DNA of 64,000 nucleotides from Ramazzottius varieornatus (GCA_001949185.1 BDGG01000003.1:3951158-4015157), one strand, 5' to 3'. Shown: positions 1 through 12,283, counted from the first letter of the stretch. Made by a program: numbers and translations. The notes: generated by a model not told the origin, from the sequence alone.

Positions 1-796
1 GTAAAACAACGACGTTTACGATGTGTTCGACATGTATTTCCGTTGGCAGGCAGAACCACCAAATTTCTAAATGCAGTGCAGTACAGTTGCAGTTCGGAAA
101 ACAGCAGAAAACTACAGATGCAGTGCAGTTGCAATTTCTAGAAACCAGATTCAGTGCAGAAGCACCACTGGTTTGAGCTACTGCTGCAGGGCTCTACAAT
201 TTACATGTACATGAGATAATAGATCTGTTTCGCAAGTCATGTTTTCGGCTTGCACAGCATACGTACGAGGAAGACTCCATAATTATGTCAGGGTGAGATT
301 CACACTGTAATTCGGTCAGGCTTTTTTCTCGATGCCCACTGGACCGAATCTTCCACTGCTTGTTTATACGTTGTAACGACAACTTTGCCGAGTCTTCTAT
401 TAAGTTTGAAGAGATTCACGAGATAAAATGAGGAGATATAGGCTCTGGAAGTCAGGAGCATCCCGCTAATGTTAAAAAGCCTGCGAAATAAATCAAGACA
501 AGGCCGCTAGGGGGCACGTTCGTCGTTTTTTGCAGAAATGCTTGCAAACAGGAACACCACGTCATGTCGTCGGTTTCTGCGTTTACAGCACGATCATGAA
601 CGTTGCATTGGCTCAGCATGGAATCCATGACGTATAGCTCTCCCGATACGTACAGTGATGCCGTACTGCATTGCCAGTTTTCACAAAAGGATATTTCCTG
701 CAGATTTTCTGGTCTTTCATACTGCGATATTTCTCTCTCACGATGGCTGTCCGTTCTCAGCTGAAAACAGCGTTCAGGTGCACCAAGAGTGTCGTG

Positions 797-1703
797 NNNN
801 NNNNNNNNNNNNNNNNNNNNNNNNNNNNNNNNNNNNNNNNNNNNNNNNNNNNNNNNNNNNNNNNNNNNNNNNNNNNNNNNNNNNNNNNNNNNNNNNNNNN
901 NNNNNNNNNNNNNNNNNNNNNNNNNNNNNNNNNNNNNNNNNNNNNNNNNNNNNNNNNNNNNNNNNNNNNNNNNNNNNNNNNNNNNNNNNNNNNNNNNNNN
1001 NNNNNNNNNNNNNNNNNNNNNNNNNNNNNNNNNNNNNNNNNNNNNNNNNNNNNNNNNNNNNNNNNNNNNNNNNNNNNNNNNNNNNNNNNNNNNNNNNNNN
1101 NNNNNNNNNNNNNNNNNNNNNNNNNNNNNNNNNNNNNNNNNNNNNNNNNNNNNNNNNNNNNNNNNNNNNNNNNNNNNNNNNNNNNNNNNNNNNNNNNNNN
1201 NNNNNNNNNNNNNNNNNNNNNNNNNNNNNNNNNNNNNNNNNNNNNNNNNNNNNNNNNNNNNNNNNNNNNNNNNNNNNNNNNNNNNNNNNNNNNNNNNNNN
1301 NNNNNNNNNNNNNNNNNNNNNNNNNNNNNNNNNNNNNNNNNNNNNNNNNNNNNNNNNNNNNNNNNNNNNNNNNNNNNNNNNNNNNNNNNNNNNNNNNNNN
1401 NNNNNNNNNNNNNNNNNNNNNNNNNNNNNNNNNNNNNNNNNNNNNNNNNNNNNNNNNNNNNNNNNNNNNNNNNNNNNNNNNNNNNNNNNNNNNNNNNNNN
1501 NNNNNNNNNNNNNNNNNNNNNNNNNNNNNNNNNNNNNNNNNNNNNNNNNNNNNNNNNNNNNNNNNNNNNNNNNNNNNNNNNNNNNNNNNNNNNNNNNNNN
1601 NNNNNNNNNNNNNNNNNNNNNNNNNNNNNNNNNNNNNNNNNNNNNNNNNNNNNNNNNNNNNNNNNNNNNNNNNNNNNNNNNNNNNNNNNNNNNNNNNNNN
1701 NNN
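797..1703. other. assembly gap (Ns)
   Basis: This is a run of 907 N characters. Long open frames spanning it are artefacts of untranslated Ns. It probably hides the central part of the transposase, perhaps because the region is repetitive. Confidence 0.99.
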
Positions 1704-2052
1704 CAAGGAGTTCATTCAGCTTAAACAGAAGGGTATTACCCCCGGGGCCGTGTTGGCCAATGTGATGCAGAAGGACTTGTTTGGAGAAGCACCGAAAAAG
1801 CAACGACGACAGGTAAACAGGCAGCTGAATACCGAGCCAGGTGCGCTGATCACCGGTCCCGAATTTGTTGCCGAGTTGGAGAAAGAAGATGAGAAGAAGA
1901 AGGCAGAGAAAGCTGCTGTTGAAGCAAAACGAAAGGCTGCAGCTGAAAAGAAAAAGAAAAATGCCACGAAAGAAAAAGATGAGAGTCCCACAGCATCGAA
2001 GCGCAAGGCATCAAATGTGAAGTCTCTGACAAGCAAGAAAGCACGAGTTTAG
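1704..2052 (+). CDS. transposase C-terminal part (partial, 5' end in gap)
   Basis: About 115 codons are open from the gap edge to TAG at 2050-2052. The reading contains a GITPGAVLANVM stretch, then TEPGALITGPEFVAELE, then a long Lys/Glu/Ala helix and a basic tail. This arrangement, with an acidic-basic coiled tail after a short 'EFVAELE' block, is typical of the C-terminus of DDE transposases of the pogo/Tigger (CENP-B-like) group. The DNA-binding and DDE domains are not visible because of the gap. A frame opening at 655 could join it, but only if the gap length is a multiple that keeps frame. It could instead be a host lysine-rich protein, but the flanking inverted repeats favour a transposon. 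Confidence 0.5.
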
Positions 2053-2299
2053 TTTATCTTGGCGGAATGCGCCGTTGTACGATATTTGAGACGCATTCCG
2101 CTTTTTGAAGACTTAACAATGTTGTACTTTGCTGATGATTTGCTCAGGTGATCAGAGAATTTAGGGATCAGAAAGGTAGAATTAAATCGAAATAGTGCAG
2201 TTCAAATTCTCCCAGAGTTTTCCCGTCCAACAGCACATAAACGTAGTACGGTATCAGGCTCAGCACGGATCGCTAATGCTTGCGACACTGCTGCCCCCG

Positions 2300-2390
2300 C
2301 ACACCACTGTCCTGACCGAATTATGGTGTAAATTTTACCCTGACATAATTATGGAGTCTACCTCGTATAGGTTTTATGCTGTGCTTTTAT
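2300..2390. repeat. internal inverted repeat of the Tigger-like element
   Basis: Positions about 2300-2390 (starting CCTGACCGAATTATGG) match the reverse complement of about 240-310 with scattered mismatches. The two copies face each other across the transposase region. This is a long subterminal inverted repeat of the same element. Confidence 0.65.
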
Positions 2391-2907
2391 CCACGACTTA
2401 TGTTCGGCCTAATATCGCTGCACGAAATTGCAAATTCTGTGCAAGCTGAGTTGATTGAACTATTGACCGCTTTGGTCGAAATTTGAAATTTCAGAGGAGT
2501 GCAGCGTGATCAGACCAATCAGCGAGTTGGACCTGGCGCGCCAAGTAATCCGAGCGACGCGCCTTCCCCACATTGCGCCACTTGACTTTCGCTCTCGTTT
2601 CTTCTGCAAATCCATCACGTTTTCGACCTGAACCAGCATTAAAACGAGGAAGAGACATTTCTCTTCCCAAAACTACTGCTAGAAAACGCGAAAAACGTCC
2701 TGGATTCATCCGATTGAGGGATAAGTGACAGGTCAGTCGAGTCTCAGTTCCCGGCTGAACTCGCGCAGCGTAACATCGCTTTATCTTAATTTTCTGTGCC
2801 GAAAGTGTCGAAACCGCGAAACGGTTTCTGCACAGGAACCTGCACAGCACAGAATCATGTGATTGTATGTAATTCAGGGCCGAAACATGAATTGCGAAAT
2901 AGGTCTA

Positions 2908-3585
2908 ATGAGAAGCCAAACGCATTTTCAGCATGGTCGGTTTTACCCTCCGAAAGAAGATCGTAGCTGGATCGTAACGAAGTTCATCGTGAGTTTTCGT
3001 GCGCTGCGACAGAGTTGAGAGCTGCATTAGCTCAGAACTAAGTCTCGTGTAGCTCTCGTGATAATTTCCACTTTATGGTTCGCAAGGGCTTTAGTCAGTC
3101 AAGGTCTAGCTTCGATCTCAATTTCCTCTGCATTAGGGAGCAATTATTGCCTCAAGTCGTCACAAATTTCTCTGGTACCTCCCCTCGGACGACAACTACC
3201 GAGGACTTTAGGGACCCCATGTGGCAACAGGCCATGGCATGATTATGAAGTGAAGTGAAACAGCGAAGTACTACTCGGTGCGGGACTAAAATTTTATCTG
3301 CTGCCAATGCCAGCAGCTCCATACTTTTATTTATCGTCGACCTCCAAAGTGGTGGTTTGTCTATCGTGCACTATTGAGTACTTAGCTTGGCGTCATGCAC
3401 GCAAGATTCCAAACTGGGAACTGAGCTTTCTCCGCAGAACTTGGTGTGTCTGTCTTGCGGACGTTTTCTTGGGCGGAAGTGCCTTGGTGAGAAGGCTTCT
3501 GGCATACTGTAGTTTACAACCTGTCAAGTGCATCAGGAGGTTCATTTATCATGGAGTGAAGCTCGTTCGACCCAAGTTTTCATGA
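2908..3585. other. intergenic, upstream of P2X receptor 1
   Basis: There is no convincing coding exon between the transposon end and the P2X start. Short frames at 3058-3258 and 3307-3585 lack splice or homology support. The stretch probably contains the promoter and 5' leader of the P2X gene. Confidence 0.5.
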
Positions 3586-6317
3586 ATGGATTCGACAACT
3601 CCAAACCCAGGCGCTAAAGATGGAAAGCTAGGGGTGTTCTGTCGGAGAGTTATGAATACCCTGAAGCACCTGTTATCAGAGTAAGCCACTATACTTCCTT
3701 GTTCGCTTCGTAATAGTACAGCATCCGAAGAAAGTCCCAAAGTTTTGCCGGTTTTTCCAGGTACGAGACTCCAAGGCTGGTGATTCTTCGAAGCTATCCA
3801 GTTGGGATAATTTACAGGTGAGATACGAAAAGGTCGTCGAGAGTATAACCCGTGTAGCATCCTTTCCTTCTACTGACTGTTCGTCCCATAGAACAGTCCA
3901 GTTGCTGATCGTGGCATACTTGATTGGGTAAGAATGTATCTTTGAAATATTCGTGATCCTGTTCGTGGTCGGTGAAACTGTTCTCTGCAGGTACGTTTTC
4001 ATCTGGACCAAAAGCTATCAAAGCTTTGATACGGCGGAGAGCAGCGTGGTCACAAAGATAAAGGGCATTCTGTACCGAAATATCGCCGAAGGTTCGGCAG
4101 TAATAAGGAAGGAAGTATGGGACGGGGCGGACTTCGTGGTACCTGTACAGGTAAGCTCACGTCGCGAAGACCTCACCATATAGTATCGGTACAAGTACTT
4201 TACCTAACTATGGGCATGGACAGCTCCGGCCGAAAGCGGCTGCGGCCAGCTGAAACCGACCAATCAATCGAAGCGTTGCAGAAAGCGGCAGGTGCTCAAA
4301 ATTCTGCCCATGCTCGTAATTAGGTACAGCGCTTATAGAGTACCTAGACGAACGGAGACAGCTTTGCCTTGCCAGAGACTTAGTTACAGTACGACCCACT
4401 TGTACATGTAACGCTATGTTGCGGACGCTTAATAGCATGTTTGCGTGCGTGTTTTCTTGTGTTTATGTTGAGGAATGCGGTACTGTACATCACCAAACGT
4501 CGGCCACGTCTTTAACATGGATTCTTGGGCTGACTTCGCAAGTGTTCTCTCCGTAGGAAACCAATGCATTCTTCATCACCACCAGTTTACTGTACACAGC
4601 GAACCAGAGCCAGACGATTTGTCCAGAAGTAAGTTCCAATAGTTTTCTCGGATTGTTGCGAAGACTTATAAGCCTTTCAATTATCATAGCCGAGTGAAGT
4701 AATCTCCGGAGCTTGATACGATTTACATTCCATATTTGCTGTAGGACCCCAATGTTGGGATAGAAGGCATTCACTGCTCGCAAGATCAAGACTGCGTCCC
4801 AGGAGAATCGACACCGTATGGTAATGGCTTGAGGACAGGTCGCTGCGTTCCATCGACGTCGAATGCCGAGCTTTCCGTCTGCGAAATCAACGGATGGTGC
4901 CCAACCGAATTTGACCAAACTCCCAAGTGAGTTTAAAAGCTTTCAGCACTTCCTGCCGAATGAACCACGCAGTAAGTAAGTATCATTCGAACGGTTTTGC
5001 TTTTCATTATAGGTCCCCCGTACTTCACGGTTTCGACAGCTTGACAGTTCTGGTCAAGAACCACATTGCCTTTCCAAAATACGGCCTCAAAAGGTAATCG
5101 AAATTGATTCTTTTTGACTGTAGGCGCATACACATACATATATGAGCAGGATACTGAAATAGAACGTCGGCAAATGACTTGAACATGATCTTTTTCCTAA
5201 TTGGCGCACATTTTCGGCTAGTGCGATCAGTAAAGTGCGTCGGTTGGTATAACAATCATGTTTGATTCATTTGCCGACCGTCGCAACTGGCTTTTTTCTG
5301 TTTTAGGCGCAATATACTCGATTCTTTCGACGACAAGTACTTGAAGTCGTGTCGCTTCCACCATGTTTCCGATCCGTTGTGTCCCGTCTTCAAGATTGTC
5401 GATATCGTGTCTTTCGCAAACGAAAGTTTCCATCAGCTTGCTGTCCGCGTGAGTGATCGTGCAGATATGTAACCTGTCTTTCGATGTGAACTAGTAGATG
5501 ACATCATGTTCTTCTCTCAATCCATCCAATGACAAGTTCGTCGATGCTTTTACAGGGTGGAGTGATCGCTTTCAATATCCACTGGTGGGGTTGATTTCCG
5601 CATATATTTGAAATCGTGGAGCTATTTGGTGTTTCTCTTTTAGGGACTGTGATTTGGATTTAAGTGTGGAATTGTGTCTTCCCAATTACCACTTCCGTCG
5701 ACTAGACAATGAGAAGGACAAGATTGCAAAAGGATGGAACTTTCGGTAAGAACTAAATCCAGCGAATCGATATGTAATTTTCGTCGACCTAACACTGTCT
5801 GTCTTTGTTGTTCACAGGCATGCATATTACTACCAAGATATGCATGGGAATATGCGGAGAGATTTGATTAAGTCATGGGGAATCCGATTTGTCTTCAATG
5901 TACAGGGCGTGGCTGGCAAGTTTTCAGCCGTCAACTTTTGGATGAATCTGGGCTCCGGAATAGGCTTGCTCGGAATTGTAAGTCATCATATTTGTGAGAC
6001 AGATGATTTGGTTGGAGAAAGATGATGCGGCCTTTTCATAATCAGTTTAGCGCACATGTCGATCGTGGTTTCAGGCGTCCTTGGTCTGTGAATTCATCCT
6101 AATGAAGTGCATCCAACCGACGGACTCCCTTATGAGGCAGAAGTTCCTGCAGCTTAAGGACATCAAAGAACCGGCATCACAAAGCTCAGGGCTCTTCTAT
6201 AGGAACAACCGGAATGATGCAAGCTTTCTGGATGGCGCTGCCGTCTGCGACAACTGCACGCTCCAAGAGGGAGCTCCTCTAGCTTACATTGACGAGTTTG
6301 GAAGCAGTCACTCCTGA
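3586..6317 (+). CDS. P2X purinoceptor 1 (ATP-gated cation channel)
   Basis: Twelve exons: 3586-3680, 3761-3817, 3892-3927, 3991-4150, 4557-4628, 4745-4926, 5013-5093, 5307-5448, 5556-5584, 5644-5745, 5818-5977, 6075-6317. All introns are GT-AG and the spliced frame gives 452 residues. P2X subunits form trimeric ATP-gated cation channels in the plasma membrane. Visible hallmarks are the N-terminal YETPRLV (Thr-Pro-basic phosphosite), TM1 (TVQLLIVAYLIGYVFIW), the ATP-contact lysines in SSVVTKIKG, a Cys-rich head (CSQDQDC, RCV, CEINGWCP), LVKNHIAFPK, a CRFHHVSDPLCP block, HWDCDLD, GWNFR, the LIKSWGIRF lysine, and TM2 (MNLGSGIGLLGI). The usual YxxxK-type motif after TM2 is not clear. The start at 3586 is the first in-frame ATG and keeps the conserved phase-2 intron before YET. 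P2X receptors are known from a tardigrade. Confidence 0.93.
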
Positions 6318-6937
6318 CGACGTCTTCGACCGCCATTGGACTCCTACCTGTTACCTAGCAGACAGTAATAATGTACCATCGACCAAGTACGTAGCGATAG
6401 AAGTGCCGGCCATTACTCATCGAAGCACGCTGCGCACGGTGGACCAGAAAGCCTACCTGTTTACGTGGTGGTCCTGCACCAAAATTCCGTTACGTTGTTT
6501 TCCCACGCGGGACAAGTGTCGTACTCTCGATGCACAAGCCAAAGGCTTCTCGTTCGGTTTCCGTGGTTTAGATATGGGAAATCTTCCTAGTCAAGCTCTG
6601 GCGAACCTCAACACTACCCGTAGTTTACGTCGCAAGATTACACAGTGTCCGATCGTTGATTACAGTCAAGTCGGAAAAGATTTATACAACTGGCCGTGGC
6701 TATCGTTTGAACTGCATACACGCGCAAGTCCTCTACCATTTGAATTGGAAAAGGTACCGAGTGGTTCGTGTGGCGGACAAGCACTTCCCATTTTGTCGGG
6801 AGGCGGCAAGCACTGTTTGCGAGGAAAGTACAGAGACAGTCGTTATGAGCTAACGATTTGGCAATTTGGTAATCTTGAAGAAAGAATGGATGAATGGACG
6901 GTGCTGTGTACTTCCGGTTCGAAGCGCGGGACACCGC
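6318..6937. other. between P2X 1 and claudin-like gene; long plus-strand open frame
   Basis: This holds the 3' region of P2X 1 (+) and of the claudin-like gene (-), which converge here. A plus frame stays open from 6283 to 7119 (about 279 codons), overlapping both genes' ends in other frames. I recognise no domain in it, and it runs antisense to a confirmed claudin exon, so I do not call it a gene. Confidence 0.4.
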
Positions 6938-9900
6938 CTAATACCGGTAGGTATTCGTGTTGTAATAGTAGTAAGGTCCCGAATAGGCGTGAGCTCCGGG
7001 AGCATAATAGGGCGGTTGCTTCTCGGCATATGCCCCATACACCGGCATCACGTACTGTGCGTGCCTTTCCTTCTCCTTCCGTCTTTCGTAACGCAGACTT
7101 CCGGCTCCCGCAAAGATGAATATGGCGCACAAGAGGGCAAACCCGCAACCGATCCAGGCAAGTATGAAGGACCAGCTGTACATCCGCACCGTATTCTGCT
7201 GCAATAACTGCAAAAGAAAACAAACAAAAAATAAAACACCGGCAACTGAAGACGAACATGATCGTCAGCTCAAGTGGCGCACTGTTCCATTGTTATTGAC
7301 TAAAAGTGTTCGCCACTTGAGTCAGGCTCAAGACATTCAATTTGCCGACGTCCCAAATTTGAGAACCATAACAAAAAAAATGTCAAAAATTTCATAACAC
7401 AAAAAAGTTTTTCAAAAAAAGTGAATGTCCATTAGGATGATAGAAGACCGTATAATACATGCAAGATTGTTTTGTCACTTCGGCCCCCAGCATAAAAATA
7501 TTGTCACATGTTGGCACACATCAAACCATGCATATCTGATTGTCTTGCACCGTACGTACCAAGGGCCAAGCTAAATAATATGGGCGTCGGTTCATCTGAT
7601 GGGTCTCCATGTAGTCCACTCCATGCCATATTGCCAGAGCCCCAGCGTCCAAGAGCCCTACGGAACAAACACAAAGGATGTTCGAGAGGTCGCTTCACAG
7701 CTTGTAGATTACTTCCGTTAAGTGTTATGCTTACAGGCAGTCAGCATGAAGGTGCCCGTCGTAATGAGCAAGGCCGGGCTACGCTTCCAGCAACCAAACA
7801 CTCCGACCAGGAAGCAAAGAAGTTCCACGGCGAAGGCTGCTATGAAGAGGGCGATAATTGTCCTCATCAAATCTAAGAAAACCAATATTCGGTGATCAAT
7901 TACTGTGAACTTCCAAGGAATTATTTCGGATGTCGGCAAAGACATTCTCCCAGATCATCGCCCCAAGCGGCGCACGTTTGCGATGTTAGGGCTGCAAGCG
8001 TGCGCCACTTCAGAAACAGCCCTGCGGTGTTTCGTTACTTGTCCAAGTGGCGCATGCTATAGGTGTTATTAGCTGAGGGTGTGCGCCACAAGGAAGAACG
8101 ATCTGTTTCAGTTCATTTGCCATTTCTCGACTTTTTGATAATGGGTGCATGGTTGTTTTTGTCATTGTGATTGGTCTCGTGCGGACTTTTGACTCTATAG
8201 TGTTTGCGTATCAGGTGGAGCAGAAAGATATCTCTACGGTCGGTCGAATCAACATTGGCTATAATTGGCCCATAAAAACTAGTCAGTACCAGAGCCAACT
8301 TACATTACGAACTATTATCGGCACCGGTCATATATGAAGAAATGAGACGGAAGACAGAACTTGACCAATAAGTTGCGACACAGAAAGTTTCACAACAGGG
8401 CCACCTTAGTACCAGCGTGTGCTACGTGCCAGCAAGAAACACGACTTACGGATGCGAGCCCTTTCGTATCCATCCAAGTCAGAATCCAAGTCCTTCGGGT
8501 AGTCGATGTTGACGCAGCTTGTATCCGTTGGCGAAAGGTAAACATTCGTTCCTAAAAGCACAAAAATATTGTCGTTCGGCGTGTGCGAAAAAGCGCACGT
8601 TACCATTGTGCTACTCGAAGAGCGAAAAGCTAAAGTTCGCTGATCACGTAATGCGTGACTGAGACACGCACATGCATAACACTGCACCCTAGTGGCGTCA
8701 GAGTTCGTGGTACGCAGGTGGCGATGTCGAAGGCGGAAGCCGCGTTATGAAGAAATGCGACACGGACCTGCATACAGCGGTCATTGTTCAGCAGCATGGG
8801 TCGCTGTATGCATGTTCATGAAGAATAACCAAATTTCGTCTGGATGCACTCAACGCGAAGTCTTCGCAACTGCGAATTCTTTTCTAGCTATTTCTTTGTG
8901 CTTTCTGGAAATCAGTTGGCAGAAGAACAAGAACTGCAATTCAATTGATTGCAGTGGACGATAAGGAGGTCGCTCCACTGTTTTAGAATGGGTGTCCACT
9001 TGATGGTATTATCCACACCTATTTTGTTGACTTTGTTCGCACGTAGCCTGACCATCTTGAACATCGGTTACAATGTGGCTATAATGCGTTGTTGAGTGGT
9101 CAGTCGTTTGTCTAGAAGATCGAAAGTACCGCATTTCTCCGTCGCTTTCCACCTTTACTTGACCTGCTTAGGTGGACTAGCTTGTAGACTCTAGCGGCTT
9201 CAAGCTTTAGCCGTAGCGCTAAATAGCCGATATGGCACGATTTACACCAGCTCATGACACTTATTTTTACCGCGCAATAACCTACAAAAAATCCATTGCC
9301 TCAATGCGAGAGAGCCAGCGAGACAAGCTAAAGATGACCGATGGTTCCAATTATTTAGCACGCTAGCAAAAGCTTTTCCCTTGATACTTCATCGCTTCGT
9401 GCTCACCGTTCTTACCACGGCAAAGCCTACGCCTGCATTTTGTGATCGATCAATCTGTACAAACACAGATACACCTGATGGCTTGTCGACAAAAACTTTG
9501 TAACATATCCAATTAAATTTGACGAGTTTTTCATCATGGAGCTTCCACACACAGGAGGCTTTAGGTTTCTTTTCTTTAGCGCATCGGAACTGTATGCTTC
9601 AGCCACACAGGGGCTTTCAGGGTTTCGACAATTTGTTATGGGTCTCCTCAATATCGATCGTCGGCGACCTTATTCGTATAGGAAGATACACAATAGGTTA
9701 ATGCAGGTGTTTGTGCGAATCCATAAACCTCATTCTCCTCCTATCGATTATTTCTATGTAAGAGAAGTGTTCGAGGAACCTTTCTATAGACTCAACAGAA
9801 CACCTTTTCTCTGCAAACAAAACTCACAGACAGGTCCAGAAAGGACACGATGGTGGAGCCTGTTCGCGTATGCCCGAGATGATATAATTACAGCGGCGAG

Positions 9901-10518
9901 CCATCACCGCCTCTAGGAACAGTTCTTGAACCACGACGTTGCGAAAAGCCCAGCCATCCATGACCCGAGTGCAAAACATCCGCTCGACCACTAGACCGTA
10001 TATCCAAACAGCCAATTACGTGACATGGGGCATCGGAGACTGAACTGAACACAACCGTCATCAAGTGCCGCACAACTTCGTTTTCTCAAGCTGAGACAGT
10101 GCGCCACGTGGAAAAACAGACTTGACAGGATTAATTTTTCAAGTGGCGCTCAGTTCCATTGTTTTTGACTTCAAGCATGCGTCACTTGGGAAGACGCCCT
10201 GGGTGAATTCGTTTGTGTTGATGTTCCACGTATCAGAGTTGTCTTACCGTAAGGGATCTCTGAGGGGAAACACTGTCTCCATAGTCCGTAAGTACGATCG
10301 AAGTAGATGTTGGACCTGTTCATCTCCCGCGCCACATTGGCAAAGTCCAGCGTGGCCGGATTGAGAGCTGTGGACTGTTGGTTGATAGTGTTGAGGATGG
10401 CGATCCTGTTGACATCGTATTCCAACCAGCAATCTGTAGCAAAAGCAATCGCCACGCAGGCCACCGCTATACATCCACATATAGTAGCCAAAGATAACAG
10501 AATAGCGGCGGTAGTCAT
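6938..10518 (-). CDS. claudin-family tetraspan membrane protein
   Basis: Five exons read on the minus strand: 10518-10248, 8551-8450, 7872-7735, 7657-7560, 7207-6938. Splice phases close exactly, giving 292 residues. There are four hydrophobic segments: TM1 at about 5-27, TM2 starting MRTIIALFIAAFAVELLCF, TM3 around LLITTGTFMLTAW, and TM4 at WSFILAWIGCGFALLC. The first extracellular loop carries the W...GLW...C...C signature of claudin/PMP22/EMP proteins (CWLEYD, YGLWRQCF, DTSCVN). The cytoplasmic tail is Tyr/Pro-rich and ends NTNTYRY, so it lacks the classical claudin PDZ ligand. Such proteins act in septate or tight junctions or as channel-associated subunits; which role applies is open. 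The gene lies tail to tail with P2X 1, and the large first intron (1.7 kb) carries two palindromic repeats. Confidence 0.85.
7270..7321. repeat. palindromic repeat copy 1
   Basis: Arms CAAGTGGCGCAC and TTCGCCACTTG around a short centre. In intron 4 of the claudin-like gene. Confidence 0.7.
7963..8011. repeat. palindromic repeat copy 2
   Basis: Arms CAAGCGGCGCAC / GTGCGCCACTT. In intron 2 of the claudin-like gene, paired with copy 3. Confidence 0.7.
8043..8093. repeat. palindromic repeat copy 3
   Basis: Arms CCAAGTGGCGCA / TGTGCGCCAC. Same intron as copy 2, 80 bp downstream. Confidence 0.7.
10061..10112. repeat. palindromic repeat copy 4
   Basis: Arms CAAGTGCCGCAC / GTGCGCCACGTGG. In intron 1 of the claudin-like gene, paired with copy 5. 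Confidence 0.65.
10140..10190. repeat. palindromic repeat copy 5
   Basis: Arms CAAGTGGCGCT / ATGCGTCACTTGG, somewhat decayed. 79 bp from copy 4. Confidence 0.6.
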
Positions 10519-12283
10519 TTTTGGGTGTTCTGAGAATATCTCAATCAGGAATATTTTTCTCCATATTGATCGGAATAATCCAAATTTGGAATAACAGATT
10601 AACGATCACCACAGAAATGGTATACGAGCCTTCGCTGAAATGCACTGTATCAGAAATGATGGGTGAAGGTGGAAAAGAGAGACTCACCGAACGGTAACAC
10701 TATAAGTCACAGCCGGTGATCGTCTACAAGCTTGGTCCACTCCACTTCATGATCTCAAGAAGAAAGACTTGACACCAGTGCAGTTGAGCGAAGGGAGTGA
10801 CACGCTGGTCGACCGTCTCACATTCCCTCCGGCAAATTTGTCACGGTGTACCGTTCTATGCGCTGAGAGCGCTTCGCAGCTGTTTCCGCCTTGATGGAGC
10901 CTCCGTCGCAGGTACGATGCTTGCTTGAGCTCAAGCAACGTACCTGAATGACACACGATAACACAGTACGACAAGGTGAAAAGGATTCCGACTGATGGTT
11001 ATACCAGGCTGGTTTCCGGCTTCAGGACATTCCATTAGAAAACGGAAGTGGCGACCCATTAGGTCCCTGGAAAGACAAACATACCATTACATAAAGCAAT
11101 CACATATGACATGACATACTTCGATAAACAATGACACATTGACTGGGCGATTTGCCGTAGGATGTAACTCTAAAACTTAATCTGTCTGTACCAACCTTCA
11201 TTTTCAGCGTTTCAAATCGATCTATGGCACGGATCACCTGGACGTTTAATCGGAGGTTCTATCATCCCGGTAGCTGGCTTCTCGTGGAGACAGATTGGCT
11301 TATTGGCATGTCGATCTCGCTCACCCTCGCGGCCTCGCCGTCTCCGGATCCAGTCCTGACATTGTCTGCACCCGCTCGTCTTCCCGTCAACGGTCAGATT
11401 TTCGGATGTCCGGTGAAGGCACTGGACAATCTTCTGGAGTAAGACTGCTCATTGACTGGAAACTGGAACGAACAGAGTGGAGAATAGGAGGACAAAGAAT
11501 TTAAATGAGCGGGTTGTAAGTGTTCTGTGATCTGTATGACTTATCAACATTACTACCGTATTACCTACTATGCTTGCACGGCGTAGTTCGGTTCGCGATG
11601 ACGCAGGAGGATCGGAGTTGAATCGGGAGAGCTCTTTCATAGCTTTGGTCCTCTGGATGAATCTATTTGGACAAGACGATCGTACATCAAAATGCGTTTA
11701 CCCGATCATGCTGTTCTCTTCGTGGGAGAGCGTGTGTCAGAGTCCTGAGTGGTTTTATTGGTCATTGTAGACAGAAAGATGAGACTTTATATTTCAATTA
11801 GAGGCCAATACATCTTGGCGGCTTTTTGCGGGACAAGTCTTCCCTCTGCCTGCTGATTCAAGCTCAATCGGGGAACTTTATTCCCTTAACCGGGCATTTT
11901 TGGCCAAGAGAGCAAACACTTTTAGAACGGATGTAGAGGGATAATTGCGTATAACGCCGACTCTTTAGGAAGCCATATTGTGACAAGCACAGCATAGATA
12001 AACTGGCCGCTTCGAGGAAATGACACCCATTCCTCTTCCTTATTTATTTTGCGAATTTCCTCCCGAAGCAGGGGGTACCCTACTTCACGCTACTTGGCTC
12101 TCCAGTACGCCGCGAAGTAATTCAAATTCCGCACCAACTTGTAAGATGGAATTTCAGTCACCTCCACTCATCGCCGTAATCGTCACAGAGCGCGATCATC
12201 GAATGATTTTTGCCCGGTGAGGAATAACCCTGTCTAACCACACGCAATTCTGCAACTGGCGCGCTCCATCCTTTGGGATCATT
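10519..12283. other. intergenic between claudin-like gene and P2X receptor 2
   Basis: The two genes diverge from here. Short frames (10747-10974 minus, 11224-11504 plus, 11570-11770 plus, 12020-12220 plus) have no recognisable domain and no good splice partners. Promoters and 5' leader exons of both genes probably lie here. Confidence 0.5.

Larger units (their letters stand above)
222..2905. mobile_element. pogo/Tigger-like DNA transposon (gap-interrupted)
   Basis: The element is bounded by TA dinucleotides (220-221 and 2906-2907). The left terminus (GATCTGTTTCGCAAGTCATG) is an inverted copy of the right terminus (the reverse complement of 2878-2905 starts GACCTATTTCGCAATTCATG). A second, internal inverted stretch is shared by about 240-330 and 2300-2385. 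A lysine-rich transposase-type C-terminus (1704-2052) lies inside. The size, about 2.7 kb if the gap length is right, and the TA target duplication fit the pogo/Tigger group of the Tc1/mariner superfamily. The catalytic core would fall in the N gap, so activity cannot be judged. The right 543 bp is repeated without any difference I could see at 33749-34291, which implies recent mobility. Confidence 0.72.

Noticed and set aside
655-1803. Several long open frames crossing 797-1703 on both strands
   Set aside because: They exist only because the gap Ns are translated as unknown residues; only the 3' piece after 1704 has real sequence support.
2569-2592. TTGCGCCACTTGAC near 2573 and 33957 as extra palindromic-element copies
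   Set aside because: Only one arm is present, and it lies within the transposon termini, so it may be chance or an ancient fragment.
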